Shown here piece after piece: positions 1-8,381 of a DNA stretch of 64,000 nt. Position 1 is the first letter of the stretch; each line of letters begins with the position of its first letter. The position numbers were made by a program, and so were the translations under genes. This DNA comes from G965216695 sp965216695 (lineage in GTDB: Bacteria; Pseudomonadota; Gammaproteobacteria; Pseudomonadales; Azotimanducaceae), in the NCBI GenBank assembly GCA_965216695.1, contig OZ244212.1:1860001-1924000 (forward strand), in the 5' to 3' direction. The notes beneath the pieces are model-generated. The model saw nothing but the letters and a program-made list of their open reading frames with translations. It was not told the DNA's origin and did no database searches.

Positions 1-1
1 C

Positions 2-358
2 TACGGCCACTACCGTCCCCGGCACTATCGCCACAGTGGCTACGGCCATCGAAACTATCGCTACCGCCACGGCCATGGCCACGGCGGCTACCTGCTCGGC
101 GGTCTGGTCGTAGGTTCCTTGCTGTCCCACGCGTATCACCGCGATCGCTACTACGACAATGGCAGCTACGATCGCGGTTACTCGCGCGGCTACCGGGACG
201 GTACCGTATCGGGTGGTCCCACGCGCATCATCCACGAGAGCGCCGTACCGGGACGCCACCTGTTCAGGGACGCCAACGGCAACTGCTTCGACAAGACCGT
301 TGCCTCCGATGGCACCGAACTGCTTACGGAGCTGCCGCCCGAGGCGTGCGCCTGGTAA
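2..358 (+). CDS. Gly/His/Tyr/Arg-rich secreted-type protein, 5' partial
   Basis: The reading frame is open from the first bases of the window to a TAA, so the N-terminus lies outside. The visible part starts with a low-complexity stretch of Tyr, Gly, His and Arg (repeats such as YGHYRPRHYRHSGYGH). A short hydrophobic segment follows (YLLGGLVVGSLLSHA, about residues 29-43), then a Tyr/Arg/Gly region, and then a compact tail with two cysteines (RDANGNCFDK and PPEAC). This resembles small envelope proteins with a glycine-zipper-like hydrophobic segment and a disulfide-capable tail. I do not recognise a named family, and no function can be assigned. The frame, not the first internal ATG at 119, defines the feature, because composition is continuous upstream of that ATG. 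Confidence 0.6.
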   Translation, partial: YGHYRPRHYRHSGYGHRNYRYRHGHGHGGYLLGGLVVGSLLSHAYHRDRYYDNGSYDRGYSRGYRDGTVSGGPTRIIHESAVPGRHLFRDANGNCFDKTVASDGTELLTELPPEACAW

Positions 359-390
359 CGCCTTAGCGCACACCGCGGTACCATGCGGCG

Positions 391-1224
391 ATGGCTGACG
401 AATCGACCGCCATTCGTGCAAGCTCCGCCGGTCCCGCAACCGTAGAAAGCCTGGGCGCAGACCTTATGCGCCTGGGTGTCGCATCCGGTTCTACGCTGAT
501 CGTACACAGCTCGCTGTCCCGCCTCGGCTGGGTGGCAGGCGGGGCGCAAGCCGTTGCGGAGGCACTGCTGCAGGCGATCGGTCCATCGGGGACGCTGGTG
601 ATGCCCGCACACACGTCCCATCTCACGGAACCCAGCCGTTGGCAGCACCCACCTATCCCGGAAGCCTGGTGGCCGGTGGTCCGCGACCATCTTCCGGCCT
701 ACGATCCGGCAACCACACCAACCCGCGATATGGGTGCCGTGGTGGAGTGTTTCCGGACCTTCCCGGGCACCCTTCGAAGCGCCCACCCGCACGCGTCGTT
801 TGTGGCACTCGGACCGCTCTCGATCGATATCGTCGGGGAACATCTGCCGGGCTGCATGTTCGGGGACGCATCACCGATCGGCCGCCTGTACGAGCTTGAT
901 GCGCAGGTATTGCTGCTGGGCGTGGGGCACGGCAATAACACGAGCATTCACTTGGGCGAATACCGCGCCGACTTCCCCGGCAAGACCTTTCACGAAGAGG
1001 GCGCGCCGATGCGCGTCGACGGCGAACGGCGATGGGTTACCTTTCGCGATCTCCAGGTGAACGACGACGATTTCGAGGCGCTGGGCGCCGCATTCGCCGC
1101 AACCGGCAAAGAACGCACGGGGCGGGTGGCCCAAGGCGACGCCCGTCTGATGAACGTGCGCGACATCGTCGATTTTGCCACCGCCTGGTTTCCTGAAAAC
1201 CGTCGCCCGGACGAACCCGCGTGA
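391..1224 (+). CDS. AAC(3)-family aminoglycoside N3-acetyltransferase-like protein
   Basis: The 277-residue protein has the AAC(3)/YokD-family N-terminal signature: LIVHSSLSRLGWVAGG (about residues 37-52) followed by the acetyl-CoA-binding GTLVMPAHT segment (about residues 70-78). Family members transfer acetyl from acetyl-CoA to an amino group, classically the 3-amino group of 2-deoxystreptamine aminoglycosides. Many chromosomal relatives act on other amines or have no known substrate, so resistance should not be assumed. Length is normal for the family. The C-terminal half carries the conserved GDASPIGRLYELDAQVLLLGVGH strand-turn region, shown here by its parts GDASPIGRLYEL and VLLLGVGH. 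The stop overlaps the GTG of greB (GTGA), so the two are probably cotranscribed. Substrate is not predictable from sequence. Confidence 0.85.
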   Translation: MADESTAIRASSAGPATVESLGADLMRLGVASGSTLIVHSSLSRLGWVAGGAQAVAEALLQAIGPSGTLVMPAHTSHLTEPSRWQHPPIPEAWWPVVRDHLPAYDPATTPTRDMGAVVECFRTFPGTLRSAHPHASFVALGPLSIDIVGEHLPGCMFGDASPIGRLYELDAQVLLLGVGHGNNTSIHLGEYRADFPGKTFHEEGAPMRVDGERRWVTFRDLQVNDDDFEALGAAFAATGKERTGRVAQGDARLMNVRDIVDFATAWFPENRRPDEPA

Positions 1225-1724
1225 GCCGGTATCGCGCACCAGCGCCGAGATCCGCGCCTTACATTACGCCCACGGGACACGCTCGCTTGACGGCCGAGTT
1301 GAAAACACTCTGGCAGCGGGAACGCCCCGCAGTCGTGAAGAAGGTTTCGGAAGCCGCAGCGCAGGGGGACCGTTCGGAAAACGCGGACTACATCTACGGT
1401 AAGCGGCGTCTGCGCGAAATTGACCGACGGATTCAGTATCTGTCCAAACGGCTCGACGCGCTCACCGTTGTTGAGCGCTCACCGCCGGACAAGGCCAGCG
1501 TCTACTTTGGTGCGTGGGTACAGATCGAAGACTCGGACGGCAATCGCCGGCAGTATCGCCTAGTGGGTCCCGACGAGTTCGACATGCACGACGACTACAT
1601 CAGCATCGATTCACCGATGGCACGCGCGCTGCTGAAACGCCGAACCGGCGATGTGTTCACACTGCGTACAGGTGCCGTGGACGATGATTACACGGTACTG
1701 TCGGTTTCCTACGACCCGGCCTAG
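1221..1724 (+). CDS. greB: Transcription elongation factor GreB
   Basis: GreB binds the secondary channel of RNA polymerase and stimulates cleavage of backtracked RNA. The 167-residue protein matches the Gre layout. The N-terminal coiled coil (about residues 13-90) carries the acidic tip region GDRSENADYIYGKRRLREID, which is the GreB version of the motif; GreA differs around the Tyr/Lys-Arg positions. A C-terminal FKBP-like domain ends in the usual Gly-rich strand (GDVFTLRTG...YTVLSVSY). The start is GTG at 1221, overlapping the TGA of the acetyltransferase gene. The N-terminus is slightly longer than typical GreB. The call as GreB rather than GreA rests on the LWQRERP and RLREIDRRIQYLSKRL segments. 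Confidence 0.93.
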   Translation: MSRYRAPAPRSAPYITPTGHARLTAELKTLWQRERPAVVKKVSEAAAQGDRSENADYIYGKRRLREIDRRIQYLSKRLDALTVVERSPPDKASVYFGAWVQIEDSDGNRRQYRLVGPDEFDMHDDYISIDSPMARALLKRRTGDVFTLRTGAVDDDYTVLSVSYDPA

Positions 1725-1780
1725 CCGCCGTACGACCCGACGCCGGTTCTACGATCAACAATCAAAACGGAGTCTCCCTC

Positions 1781-2404
1781 ATGCGAACCACGCTCCTAGG
1801 CGCCGCCCTCATACTCGGCGCACTCACGACCGCCGCGACCGCCGTCGCCCGGCATCACGGCGATGGTCACGAAGGCGCCGGACAGCACGGCAAAGCCATC
1901 GACATCGCCGCGGCGAAAGCCAAACTGGACACTGCGTTCAAAGCGGCTGACACAAACGGCGATAACAAACTTACCGCCGGTGAGTTTGCCGCCGCAGACC
2001 TGCCGCGCCGGGGACACCACGGACACCACCGGCGTCACCACAAGCACAAGCACATGCACGCGCGTAAAGGGGCCAACGGCGACGCAGAACGCTACGACCC
2101 GTGGCAGCGCCACTACGGCGAACTTTTCGACGCGCTGGATACCAGCGGCAACGGCGAACTGTCGCGCGATGAAGCGGCACCAGCCAAGGTTCGTGACGCT
2201 ATGAAGGCGATGCACCGCTCCCACATGTTCGAACGCGCAGACGCGGACAATAACGGCGTGGTTACCGCCGATGAGTTCGGCGCGCGACGCATCGAACGCC
2301 TTGAAGGTATGGATGCAAACTCCGACGGCGTCGTGAGCGTCGACGAGCGCAAGGAAGCATGGAGGCGATGGAAGGAGCGTCGGAGCGAATCGAAAGACGG
2401 TTAA
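1781..2404 (+). CDS. Exported EF-hand protein with a His-rich segment
   Basis: The 207-residue protein starts with a signal-peptide-like segment (MRTTLLGAALILGALTTAAT, cleavage likely after ATAVA). Four EF-hand-type calcium loops are visible: DTNGDNKLTAGEF, DTSGNGELSRDEA, DADNNGVVTADEF and DANSDGVVSVDER. Between loops 1 and 2 lies a strongly basic, histidine-rich stretch (GHHGHHRRHHKHKHMH) that could bind transition metals. The paired EF-hands suggest calcium binding in the periplasm or outside the cell; the His-rich insert is an unusual addition. A purine-rich site (AAAACGGAG) precedes the ATG. It stands alone between greB and aroA. Its specific role is unknown. Confidence 0.8.
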   Translation: MRTTLLGAALILGALTTAATAVARHHGDGHEGAGQHGKAIDIAAAKAKLDTAFKAADTNGDNKLTAGEFAAADLPRRGHHGHHRRHHKHKHMHARKGANGDAERYDPWQRHYGELFDALDTSGNGELSRDEAAPAKVRDAMKAMHRSHMFERADADNNGVVTADEFGARRIERLEGMDANSDGVVSVDERKEAWRRWKERRSESKDG

Positions 2405-2450
2405 TCCGACGCCACTGTCCCGTGGGGCTGCATTCGAGTTTAATGCAACC

Positions 2451-3728
2451 ATGAACGTTCACCGGTTGCGCGCAACCCATGCGCTCGAAGGCACCGTGCG
2501 GGTTCCCGGCTCCAAGAGCCTGTCCAACCGCGCGTTGCTGCTGGCCGCTTTGGCTCCCGGCACGACCCGTCTGCACGGGTTGCTGGAGAGCGACGACACC
2601 GTCGCGATGCGCTCAGCCCTTACGGCTCTGGGTGTGGATGTGAGCGGTGATTCCGCGACCTGCACGGTTCAAGGCGTTGGCGGCACGCTACGCAGCAGCA
2701 AGCCGATTACGCTCGACCTGGGGTTGGCCGGAACGGCGCTGCGTCCGCTGGCGGCGGCACTCGCCGCCGGTACCGGCGAGTTCACACTGGACGGAACGGC
2801 GCGCATGCGCGAGCGGCCCGTGAACGACCTGGTGGACGCACTGCGCAGCCTCGGCGCGCAGATCGACTATCTGCACGACGACGGTTACCCGCCGCTGCGT
2901 GTTTCCGGTCGCCTGCTGCGCGGCGGCGAGGTGAAGATCCGCGGCAATGTGTCCAGCCAGTTTCTAACGGCGCTTCTAATGCTCGGACCGTTGTTGCCCG
3001 AACCGCTCACGGTACAGGTTGTTGGTGACCTGGTGTCCAAGCCGTACATCGACATTACTGCGCATCTGCTCCGCCGCTTCGGCGCGTCTGTGGACACAGG
3101 CGATTATCAATCACTGCGCGTGGAGCCTACCGGCTACCAGTCGCCCGGCGATCTGGACATAGAGGCCGATGCGTCCTCTGCTACCTACTTCCTAGCAGCC
3201 GGCGCCGTGCGGGGTGCCGGTGTTACGGTGGAGCGGCTCGGCACCGACAGCGTTCAGGGCGACATCGCCTTCGTAGACGCGTTGGAGCAGATGGGCGCGC
3301 AGGTAACGCGCCGCGGCGACTCCCTGTCTGTGGCACCCGGCGACGAGCTACGCGGCATCGACGCCGACATGAACCACATTCCGGATGCGGCAATGACCGC
3401 CGCCGCAATCGCCGTCTTTGCCGACGGACCGACGCATATCCGCAATATCGGCAACTGGCGCGTGAAGGAAACCGATCGCCTGCAGGCTATGGCGAACGAA
3501 CTGCGTAAAGTGGGCGCAGCCGTGGAGGAACACACAGACAGCCTTCGGATTACCCCGCCCGCGCGTCTGACTCCGGCGCGGATCCGTACCTATGGCGACC
3601 ACCGCATGGCCATGTGCTTTGCGCTGATGAGCCTGGGCGGCATCGACATCGAGATCGAAGACCCGGGCTGCGTGAACAAGACCTTCCCAACCTTCTTCGA
3701 CGTGTGGGAGCAGGCGGCGCACCGCTGA
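2451..3728 (+). CDS. aroA: 3-phosphoshikimate 1-carboxyvinyltransferase (EPSP synthase)
   Basis: AroA joins phosphoenolpyruvate to shikimate-3-phosphate, the sixth step of the shikimate pathway to aromatic amino acids. The 425-residue length is standard. Landmark motifs are in order: the N-terminal substrate motif PGSKSLSNRALLLAALAPG (about residues 20-38), the GTALRPLAAALA region around residue 92 (the glyphosate-site loop), GNVSSQFLTALLM, and the C-terminal WRVKETDRLQAMANELRKVG and DHRMAMCFAL segments. The GTALRPL loop keeps the Gly/Thr/Pro pattern of class I enzymes. It lies 46 bp after the EF-hand gene. Other shikimate genes (aroK, aroB) are about 25 kb away in the pil cluster, so the pathway genes are scattered as usual. 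Confidence 0.97.
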   Translation: MNVHRLRATHALEGTVRVPGSKSLSNRALLLAALAPGTTRLHGLLESDDTVAMRSALTALGVDVSGDSATCTVQGVGGTLRSSKPITLDLGLAGTALRPLAAALAAGTGEFTLDGTARMRERPVNDLVDALRSLGAQIDYLHDDGYPPLRVSGRLLRGGEVKIRGNVSSQFLTALLMLGPLLPEPLTVQVVGDLVSKPYIDITAHLLRRFGASVDTGDYQSLRVEPTGYQSPGDLDIEADASSATYFLAAGAVRGAGVTVERLGTDSVQGDIAFVDALEQMGAQVTRRGDSLSVAPGDELRGIDADMNHIPDAAMTAAAIAVFADGPTHIRNIGNWRVKETDRLQAMANELRKVGAAVEEHTDSLRITPPARLTPARIRTYGDHRMAMCFALMSLGGIDIEIEDPGCVNKTFPTFFDVWEQAAHR

Positions 3729-3764
3729 GCCAGCCGAGCGCACACCTAACGCCGCACGGCAGCC

Positions 3765-4469
3765 CTATTCGACGTTCGCGCCGCCCCATCGATCCACGAA
3801 GGAGACCGCTTGCGCATCCAGGCGCTTGGCGCGGCGCAATCGCGCCCCGTGGGTGTACGCAACCGGCAGCATCACGGTTACGGTCGTTGCGTCCGGCATC
3901 TCCAGAATGTGTTTAACGCGCGCCTGTTGCCCCGACAGTACGGTGGTCCAGGTTGCGCCGAGTCCGCGCGCCCGCAACGCCAGCATGAACGACCACGCCG
4001 CCGGCAGAATGGAGCCGAAAAACGCAACCTGCGCACCCGCCTGTGACTCCCAGCCGGGCCTCGTATCGGCGTCATCCTCCATCGCCGGCTCCGCGGAGGG
4101 TGGTTCACCATCGACGCACACAAACGCCAACACCGGCATGCGCGCCAGGTTATCGATCAGCGCGCGTTGCGTGGCTTTGATCTCAAGGCCGCGATCCCGG
4201 GCCAGCGAATCGAGCAGTTCTCGGTAAACGTCCGCGAGGCGGGTCTTCTGTGCAACGTCGCGCACAAAAACGAAGCGCCAGTTTTCGCCACCCAAACCCG
4301 TAGGCGCCTGGGTCGCCACGTCGACGCATTCGTGCAGCACCGAAAGCGGCACATCGCGCGTGAGATCCAGTTTGCGGCGGACCGACCGGGCGGTTCCAAG
4401 CACGTGGTCAACAGCATCCAGAAGCTCGGGCTCCAACGCAGTGTCGCTGCGGAAAGCGTCGTCGTTCAT
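3765..4469 (-). CDS. Nitroreductase-family FMN oxidoreductase
   Basis: The 234-residue protein has the nitroreductase fold pattern: an N-terminal helix with an RR(K) phosphate-binding motif (ARSVRRKLD, about residues 27-35), the segment ATQAPTGLGGENWRFVFVRD (FMN and dimer contacts), and the C-terminal GLGATWTTV segment. Family members use FMN and NAD(P)H to reduce nitro compounds, quinones or other electrophiles. The ATG at 4469 is chosen because it overlaps the TGA of the upstream TetR gene (ATGA), indicating translational coupling. A longer in-frame extension would run across the whole end of the regulator. The pairing suggests the regulator controls its own operon including this enzyme. 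The substrate is unknown. Confidence 0.85.
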   Translation of the reverse strand: MNDDAFRSDTALEPELLDAVDHVLGTARSVRRKLDLTRDVPLSVLHECVDVATQAPTGLGGENWRFVFVRDVAQKTRLADVYRELLDSLARDRGLEIKATQRALIDNLARMPVLAFVCVDGEPPSAEPAMEDDADTRPGWESQAGAQVAFFGSILPAAWSFMLALRARGLGATWTTVLSGQQARVKHILEMPDATTVTVMLPVAYTHGARLRRAKRLDAQAVSFVDRWGGANVE

Positions 4470-5110
4470 TGATCTGATCCTGCAGGCGCAGATTCCGCCG
4501 GCCGACGGCTCGGCTGCAATCGTATGCGCGGTTTGGCGGTAGTGCGCGCCGCCGTTCTGAACGCCGTGAGCACCTGTTGCGCGATCAGCCCTGCCCTCGA
4601 ATCTGCTCGCGAATCTGCCGGCGAATCTGTCGTCGATTCTGCACCCATCTGCGGTTCCGTCGACACAGCGTCCGGCAATACGCACAAGCCCAGCAGACAC
4701 CAGGCGAATGCGGGCGCGTCCACGTCTTTCGGCATGCGTCCATCGGCAACCGCCGCCTCGATCAACGCCACCAGCGCGCTCAGCGCATCCGACGGTTCGC
4801 CAGTGTCCGGCAACCCTTCAAGCGCCTGCCAAAGAACGAGCCGGGCCGCGGAAGGCGTCATGCGTGCGCACACCGCCTCCACCCAGTCTTCCACCCTTTC
4901 GTGGTCGCCCGAAAACAACACGTCCAGCTCCGTAGCGATCGCATGCGCGAACATGCCCTCTTTGTCGCCGAAGTAATGGTAGATCATCCGCTTGTTGACG
5001 CCGGCTTCACGCGCGATCCGGTCCACGCGCGCTCCCGCCAGACCGTACTTCTGAAATTCATCTACCGCTGCCCGCAGCAATGCCGACCGGGTGACGTCGG
5101 GATCCTTCAC
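4466..5110 (-). CDS. TetR/AcrR-family transcriptional regulator
   Basis: From the GTG at 5110 this is a 214-residue protein. The N-terminal helix-turn-helix is typical of TetR: RSALLRAAVDEFQKYGLAG, then ARVDRIAREAGVNKRMIYHY and FGDKEGMF (about residues 7-55). The C-terminal ligand domain is variable, with a Ser/Ala/Asp-rich low-complexity stretch (STTDSPADSRADSRAG) near residue 175. The GTG start is preferred over the upstream in-frame codon at 5230 because a candidate operator (5118-5134) lies directly before it and the family normally starts about 10 residues before the first helix. The gene overlaps the nitroreductase gene by 4 bp. Autorepression and control of the adjacent oxidoreductase are inferred. 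Confidence 0.85.
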   Translation of the reverse strand: MKDPDVTRSALLRAAVDEFQKYGLAGARVDRIAREAGVNKRMIYHYFGDKEGMFAHAIATELDVLFSGDHERVEDWVEAVCARMTPSAARLVLWQALEGLPDTGEPSDALSALVALIEAAVADGRMPKDVDAPAFAWCLLGLCVLPDAVSTEPQMGAESTTDSPADSRADSRAGLIAQQVLTAFRTAARTTAKPRIRLQPSRRPAESAPAGSDQ

Positions 5111-5117
5111 GTTGTGA

Positions 5118-5355
5118 TTAACCAAACGGTTACTCCGTGTACGACTCGGTTGTCGAGACACCCGAACGACCGTCCCGAAAGACCTCGTAACCAAACAGTT
5201 AGTTACTATACACTTTTCAATCGGTTGCACAACGTACGCCGAGGACGACTGGCGTATCGCTCATAACTCATTGCCGCTGTTATATTTTTTATTTCGCCGC
5301 CAGCACGGCTATGATCAGCGTGCGCGCAGATCAATTAAATAAATAGTTAGTTACT
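5118..5355. promoter_or_regulatory. Candidate TetR operator sites (three related copies)
   Basis: The 13-mer AACCAAAC(G/A)GTTA occurs at 5120-5132 and again at 5189-5201. The 11-mer AGTTAGTTACT occurs at 5197-5207 (overlapping the second copy) and at 5345-5355. The first copy has AACC/GGTT inverted arms, as expected for a dimeric repressor. All lie between the TetR start and the divergent SYLF gene at 5432. The A+T-rich tract TTATATTTTTTATTT (5280-5294) is a plausible core promoter zone. This is inferred; binding is not shown. Confidence 0.6.
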
Positions 5356-5431
5356 GAAGTGTCGACCTCCGCAGCTCGTCATGGTATAACGGCCGAATCA
5401 TCCCCGCAGACCTCAGGGAGAGCACCCCGCG

Positions 5432-6004
5432 ATGAGAATCAATGTACTCCGTATCCCAACCCTCCACCTCGTTTTGCCGGCGCTGGTTGTCACCGCGCTG
5501 CTGACCGCCACGCCGTCTCAGACCCACGCGGCGTCGAAAACCGAGATCGATGCCCGCGTTGCCGCGGCACTGACCAAGCTTTACGACTCACACCCGGCAG
5601 CCAAGTCCCTCATGCAGAAGGCCGCGGGGGTTCTGATCTTTCCCCGCATCTTCAAAGGCGGCTTCGGCATTGGCGTGGAGTACGGTGAAGGCGCTCTAAT
5701 CGTCAACGACACCACCGTCGACTACTACAAGGTGGCTGCCGCATCCGCCGGGTTGCAACTCGGCGGCCAGGCCAAAACCGAAGTCGTGATGTTCATGACC
5801 AACGACGCGCTGAACAACTTCCGGCAGAGTGACGGCTGGGAAGCGGGCGTGGACGGCAGCGTGGCGCTGCTAACCGTTGGCGTGGGCGGCGAATTCGACA
5901 CGCACAACATTCAGGATCCGATCATTGGTTTCGTGTACGGCAACAAAGGTTTGATGTACGACCTTTCGTTCGAAGGCACCAAGTTCTGGCGTACGAAGAA
6001 GTAG
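5432..6004 (+). CDS. SYLF/YSC84-domain lipid-binding protein, exported
   Basis: The 190-residue protein has a signal peptide (hydrophobic core LVLPALVVTALLTATPSQTHA, given here as VLPALVVTALLTA, cleavage after THA). The SYLF/YSC84 domain follows with its characteristic pieces: AAGVLIFPRIFKGGFGIGVE, then a YYKVAAASAGLQLGGQAKT segment and a FVYGNKGLMYDLSFEGTKF end. Bacterial members are exported, bind lipids or phosphoinositide-like head groups and are often in the outer-membrane or periplasmic space; precise roles are unknown. The gene ends 6 bp before the alpha/beta-hydrolase gene, so the two probably form an operon. Expression may respond to the TetR-type sites upstream (5118-5355). Confidence 0.88.
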   Translation: MRINVLRIPTLHLVLPALVVTALLTATPSQTHAASKTEIDARVAAALTKLYDSHPAAKSLMQKAAGVLIFPRIFKGGFGIGVEYGEGALIVNDTTVDYYKVAAASAGLQLGGQAKTEVVMFMTNDALNNFRQSDGWEAGVDGSVALLTVGVGGEFDTHNIQDPIIGFVYGNKGLMYDLSFEGTKFWRTKK

Positions 6005-6010
6005 CACCCC

Positions 6011-6940
6011 ATGCGCTTCCTCCGCTGGTTTGTGCTGCTGCTGGTAATTCTGATCGCGGTTCCGCCGCTGTGGTTCCGCCTGTTTCCGGAACAGCCAAGC
6101 GATCTGCCACCAGCCGGCAAACCGGTGCCTCTGCCCGGGCGCGACGCGACCGTAAACGTGCTGGACACCGGTAACGGCCCCGCACTAGTGCTCGTGCACG
6201 GCCTGCCGGGCTCCGCCTACGATTGGCGAGCGCTTCAACCGGAACTCGCGGAACGCGGCTTCCGGACCATCGCATATGACCGCGTCGGTTACGGCCGCTC
6301 GTCGCCGCGGGCGGGGGACGACTTCACGGTAACTGCCAATAGCGATGATCTGAGGGCGCTGCTGGAGACGCTGCAGTTGAACGACGTGACGCTGGTGGGC
6401 TGGAGCTACGGCGGCGTGATGAGCATGCAGATCGCCAACGACGATCGCGTTGGGCGGATCGTACTGGTTGCGTCGGGTGGTCCCAGTTCCGATGTCGACC
6501 TACCGCCTGACCCGTCTGCGGCGATGCGGCTGCTGTTCTCCAAACCCGTACTGGCGTGGCGCTCTGCCGTACCGCCCATGTCGCGATCCCTGCAAGCCGT
6601 GCTGAGCGAGCAGGCGTTCAGCGGTACTCCCCAGCCGACATGGTGGCTCCAGGATCTGGCCGCCAACTTCCAGCGCTGGGACACGGTGGTTGCCTATCGC
6701 AGCGAGATCTTCGCCGACGCCGACAGCGAATCCCTGAAGATTCGCGAGATCCGCAAACCCGCCCTGATCCTGCACGGCGACGACGACCGACTCGCGCCCG
6801 TGGCGATCGGCCGCTATCTGTCGACGGCGATCCCCGATGCCCGATACGTCGAATTGCCGGCGGGATCGCACATGCTGCCGATTACGCACGCCACGGAGTT
6901 GGCGGATCACGTAGCCGAATTTTCGCGCACCCCGCTCTAA
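6011..6940 (+). CDS. Alpha/beta-fold hydrolase, N-terminally membrane-anchored
   Basis: The 309-residue protein begins with a hydrophobic segment (FVLLLVILIAVPPLWF, residues 7-22) without a clear cleavage site, so it is probably an anchor. The alpha/beta-hydrolase core follows: oxyanion motif LVHGLPGSAYDW (about 61-72), nucleophile elbow GWSYGG with Ser132, the acid near LHGDDDR (about Asp257-259), and the base His287 in GSHMLP. All triad residues are present, so an active serine hydrolase is expected. The substrate is unknown; the family includes esterases, haloperoxidase-like enzymes and epoxide hydrolases. It lies immediately downstream of the SYLF gene. Confidence 0.88.
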   Translation: MRFLRWFVLLLVILIAVPPLWFRLFPEQPSDLPPAGKPVPLPGRDATVNVLDTGNGPALVLVHGLPGSAYDWRALQPELAERGFRTIAYDRVGYGRSSPRAGDDFTVTANSDDLRALLETLQLNDVTLVGWSYGGVMSMQIANDDRVGRIVLVASGGPSSDVDLPPDPSAAMRLLFSKPVLAWRSAVPPMSRSLQAVLSEQAFSGTPQPTWWLQDLAANFQRWDTVVAYRSEIFADADSESLKIREIRKPALILHGDDDRLAPVAIGRYLSTAIPDARYVELPAGSHMLPITHATELADHVAEFSRTPL

Positions 6941-6944
6941 CGCG

Positions 6945-7865
6945 TCAGGCGCTACGCGAAACCGCAAAGCCGATGCTGGGGAAGTGCACCACCACGTCGC
7001 CCGCCTGGTCGTCCGAACGCGCAATCGCAATCTCTTCGGCTGTGTACCGCACCAACTCGCCGAGGATGGGATTTCGACCATAGTCCGTTGCCGAAACCGC
7101 GACGGCATCACCCGCCCGCAGCTCACCGGCAATACGGCGGTCAACGTCTGCAGCAGGCATGTCCGGCGTCGCCGATGCGCCCTCTGCCAGCGCCTGCTCT
7201 GCGTCGAACTCGGCGAAGGTGCCATGCCCGAACGCTGCGACCCGCTCCATGTACGCCTGAACTTCGGGGTAGCCATCAAAGAAGCCTTTGTTCGCCGGAT
7301 TGCCCGCCACGAACCACAAGCAGTGGTACACGCTGAAATCCGCGATGGATGGCGCAGCGCCGAAGAGGAAAGGATCGCGCAGCGACGCGTTGAGCGACCC
7401 GAGATACGCCTGGAAGTGCGCCATAGCCGTATCAGGCGGTATGGAAACGATCGGCGCACCATCGGACAACTCCGCACGGTCTTTCTGAAACGCTTCCATG
7501 TCGCCCACCTGGCCCATCTGAGCAGCGAGCGCGTCGGGCCGGAAGTTGAGCGCAACCACAATCCGGAAAAATTCCGAATCTGCCCACTGCGCGGCGCGCT
7601 CCGCGGCAAATCCGGTTGCGAAAAGCGTCCGGTCCTGCGCCAGGTCGGCCAGCCGGCGCGCAATGATCTGTGAATCACAGAACACGTTGGCGCCGATCTG
7701 CATGATGGGTGTCTTCCGGTAACCGCCGGACAGCGGCATCAGGTATGGGCGCGGCATGATCGGAGGAATGATCACCGAACGCCACTCAAGGTTCAGGTAG
7801 CCGAGCAGTACCCGAATCTTCTCCGAGAACAACGACGGCGGGTAGTGATGCAGAATCGGGGACAT
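6945..7865 (-). CDS. Glutathione S-transferase-family protein with C-terminal extension
   Basis: The 306-residue protein has a GST N-terminal thioredoxin-like domain (HHYPPSLFSEKIRVLLGYL, then GGYRKTPIMQIGANVFCDSQ with the cis-Pro and the SNAIL-like DSQIIARRL). An alpha-helical GST C-domain follows, containing PSIADFSVYHCLWF. The last 80-90 residues (from about ADVDRRIAGELRAGD) form an extra beta-rich segment not present in ordinary ~210-residue GSTs. The residue at the usual catalytic Tyr/Ser position (PSLFSEK) is compatible with a Ser-type GST. The gene converges on the hydrolase gene with a 4-bp gap. The substrate is unknown, and the extension may bind a partner or ligand. Confidence 0.82.
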   Translation of the reverse strand: MSPILHHYPPSLFSEKIRVLLGYLNLEWRSVIIPPIMPRPYLMPLSGGYRKTPIMQIGANVFCDSQIIARRLADLAQDRTLFATGFAAERAAQWADSEFFRIVVALNFRPDALAAQMGQVGDMEAFQKDRAELSDGAPIVSIPPDTAMAHFQAYLGSLNASLRDPFLFGAAPSIADFSVYHCLWFVAGNPANKGFFDGYPEVQAYMERVAAFGHGTFAEFDAEQALAEGASATPDMPAADVDRRIAGELRAGDAVAVSATDYGRNPILGELVRYTAEEIAIARSDDQAGDVVVHFPSIGFAVSRSA

Positions 7866-7880
7866 GCGTTCTCCTCGCGG

Positions 7881-8381
7881 CTACGCGAACATGCCTGAGT
7901 GGCGGCGCTCTAGGTCGAGCAGAAATCGCTTGGTATCCAGACCGCCGCCGAACCCTGTCAGCGAGCCGTTCGCACCGATTACCCGATGGCACGGCACAAC
8001 AATGGCTATGGGGTTGGAACCGTTGGCCGCGCCCACCGCGCGCACAGCGTTCGCATTGCCGATCGACTGCGCTATGGCGCCGTAGCTGCAGGTTTCACCA
8101 TAACCGATCTCGCGTAGCGCCGCCCACACCTGGCGCTGAAAGTCTGTGCCGCGCGGCGCCAGCGGCAGGTCGAAGTTTTTGCGCGTGCCCGCGAAGTATT
8201 CACCAAGCTGCTTAACCGGCTGCGTGAACAGACCGTCGCGGCGCTGCCAGCTGGGATCGGCGCCGCGGGCTTTAGCACCGCTCGAGAATCCGAGATGCGT
8301 CAACGATTCCCCGTCACCAGCGAGCAGCAAAGGTCCCACCGGAGAGTCCATGAATGTGTAGAAAAGCGTTTGGTCAGGCAT
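7881..8381 (-). CDS. ogt: Methylated-DNA--[protein]-cysteine S-methyltransferase
   Basis: This suicide enzyme removes alkyl groups from O6-methylguanine and O4-methylthymine in DNA. The 166-residue protein has the Ogt/AGT C-domain: helix-turn-helix region FQRQVWAALREIGYGETCSY, the Asn hinge and arginine-finger region (NAVRAVGAANGSNP), and the active-site motif VVPCHRV with acceptor Cys131. The size matches stand-alone Ogt. The start overlaps the stop of the Ada-AlkA gene by 8 bp, so the pair forms an adaptive-response-like repair operon. The N-terminal domain is typical and not fused to an Ada regulator; that function is on the neighbouring gene. Confidence 0.94.
   Translation of the reverse strand: MPDQTLFYTFMDSPVGPLLLAGDGESLTHLGFSSGAKARGADPSWQRRDGLFTQPVKQLGEYFAGTRKNFDLPLAPRGTDFQRQVWAALREIGYGETCSYGAIAQSIGNANAVRAVGAANGSNPIAIVVPCHRVIGANGSLTGFGGGLDTKRFLLDLERRHSGMFA

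Noticed and set aside
391..1224. Acquired aminoglycoside resistance gene
   Set aside because: There is no integron, transposon or plasmid context, and the gene is coupled to greB, so a chromosomal homologue with unknown substrate is more likely.
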